Source of the DNA: JALZDI01 sp965653225
Lineage (GTDB): Bacteria; Actinomycetota; Actinomycetes; Propionibacteriales; Nocardioidaceae
Length of the DNA stretch: 22,201 nt
Direction: 5' to 3'
NCBI GenBank assembly: GCA_965653225.1
Contig: CBFGZI010000054.1
Coordinates: forward strand, 1-22,201
Shown piece after piece: positions 21,313 to 22,201 of this stretch. Both the position numbers and the translations under genes were made by a program. Every line of letters starts with the position of its first letter. The first letter of the stretch is position 1. A model generated the notes under the pieces. That model was not told the origin of the DNA and did no database searches. It was given only the letters and a program-made list of their open reading frames with translations.

Positions 21313-22201
21313 GTGAGCGAGTCCGAGCCCGCCGACGCCCGGTCGCGCCAGCAGCAGCTGGCGCTGACCCGCGACCAGGTCCGCTCTGCCCGCGCTACCG
21401 CGCGGAAGCGGCCGGCTCCCGCGCCCGCACAGGACCGGCCGGTGGCGCGGGTGCTGGTCGACGTCGGCCTCGCCCACCTCGACCGTCCCTTCGACTACGC
21501 CGTCACCGAGGCCCTCTCGGCCGACGCCCGGCCCGGGTGCCGGGTGAAGGTGCGGTTCGCCGGCAAGGACGTCGACGGCTTCGTGCTCGAGCGCACCGAC
21601 ACCTCCGAGCACACCGGCACGCTCACGCCGCTGCGGCGGGTCGTGTCCCCGGTGCCCGTCCTGACCCCGTCCGTTGCCCGGCTGTGCCGCGAGGTGGCCG
21701 ACCGCTACGCCGGCGTCGCCTCCGACGTGGTGCGGCTGGCCGTCCCACCGCGGCACGCGCGGGTCGAGAAGGAGCTCCCGCCGCCGGGGGAGGAGCCCGG
21801 CCAGGGGCTGCGGGGGGTTCCGCCGGGGCCCGAGCCCGGCCGGGCCTGGGACCGCTACCCCGCGGGCCCGGCGTTCCTGCACCGGCTGCGGGAGGGCCTG
21901 GCGCCGCGGGCGGTGTGGACCGCGCTGCCCGGACCCGACTGGGTGGACGCGCTGGCCGACGCCGCGGTGGCGCAGCTGGCCGGGGGCCGCGGCTCGGTCG
22001 TATGCCTGCCGGACCAACGCGACGTGGCCCGGGTCGCCGACGCGCTCCGGCAGCGTCTCCGGCAGGACGCCGGGGCCGCCGGCGAGGTGGCCGTGGTCAC
22101 CGCCGACCTCGGCCCGGCTGCGCGCTACCGCGCGTTCCTGCGGGTGCTCACCGGCGCAAGCCGAGTGGTGGGCGGCACCCGTAGCGCGGCGTTCGCACCG
22201 G
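21313..22201 (+). CDS. priA: Primosomal protein N' (PriA), 5' part; helicase-inactive actinobacterial type
   Basis: This reading frame is open from GTG 21313 to the window edge (296 codons seen; full-length relatives are about 650-700). After a charged N-terminal tail of about 40 residues, the 3'BD-like DNA-binding domain starts with VARVLVDVGLAHLDRPFDYAV and continues with the GCRVKVRFAGKDVDGFVL pattern of PriA. A variable Pro/Gly-rich linker (about 155-178) leads to the helicase-like region. Where active PriA has the Walker A GxTGSGKT, this protein reads ALPGPDWVDAL, so ATP binding at that site is not expected; actinobacterial PriA proteins are annotated as lacking helicase activity. Following metK is its usual place. 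The start lacks a ribosome site; I found no better upstream start in frame. Confidence 0.88.
   Translation, partial: MSESEPADARSRQQQLALTRDQVRSARATARKRPAPAPAQDRPVARVLVDVGLAHLDRPFDYAVTEALSADARPGCRVKVRFAGKDVDGFVLERTDTSEHTGTLTPLRRVVSPVPVLTPSVARLCREVADRYAGVASDVVRLAVPPRHARVEKELPPPGEEPGQGLRGVPPGPEPGRAWDRYPAGPAFLHRLREGLAPRAVWTALPGPDWVDALADAAVAQLAGGRGSVVCLPDQRDVARVADALRQRLRQDAGAAGEVAVVTADLGPAARYRAFLRVLTGASRVVGGTRSAAFAP

Overview
The window is a very GC-rich, densely packed piece of an actinobacterial chromosome. The gene set points to the Actinomycetota: BldD, actinobacterial integration host factor, a PriA without a P-loop, GTG/TTG starts and ATGA/GTGA overlaps. The order efp-nusB / bldD / pyrR-pyrB-pyrC-(membrane gene)-carA-carB-pyrD-pyrF / mihF-gmk-rpoZ-coaBC-metK-priA matches, as far as I recall, the core block of Streptomyces and Mycobacterium. 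A class 1B dihydroorotate dehydrogenase (PyrD plus PyrK) and protein details suggest Nocardioidaceae or a relative. That family call is inference.

Layout. (1) 138-1115: efp and nusB, translation and transcription factors 3 nt apart. (2) 1175-4866: a four-gene osmoprotectant ABC importer (permease, CBS-type ATPase, permease, lipoprotein binding protein) with its own promoter, closed by a strong stem-loop at 4941-4975. It sits between nusB and bldD. (3) 4998-5528, minus strand: bldD, the c-di-GMP-responsive developmental regulator. The 384-nt divergent gap upstream carries three BldD-box-like elements. (4) 5913-16533: one unbroken pyrimidine operon of nine genes in which every junction overlaps. 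It encodes the whole route from bicarbonate and glutamine to UMP except orotate phosphoribosyltransferase (pyrE). It is preceded by a PyrR-binding stem-loop whose 3' arm contains the pyrR Shine-Dalgarno sequence. (5) 16534-16829: a gap with repeated degenerate palindromes. (6) 16830-17306: a small lipoprotein of unknown function. (7) 17471-21140: mihF, gmk, rpoZ, coaBC and metK, giving nucleoid protein, GMP kinase, RNA polymerase omega, coenzyme A synthesis and S-adenosylmethionine synthesis. (8) 21313 to the edge: the 5' part of priA.

The window is mostly conserved housekeeping DNA. The least expected item is a roughly 70-nt palindrome-rich segment inserted in frame in carB, adding about 22 residues at a normally short, conserved junction. 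Other points of interest are the translational PyrR switch, the operator cluster at bldD, the transporter cassette breaking a conserved block, the repeated palindromes after pyrF, and unusual residues in the MetK, CoaBC, EF-P and PriA motifs. I saw no tRNA, rRNA, CRISPR array, transposase or prophage gene.
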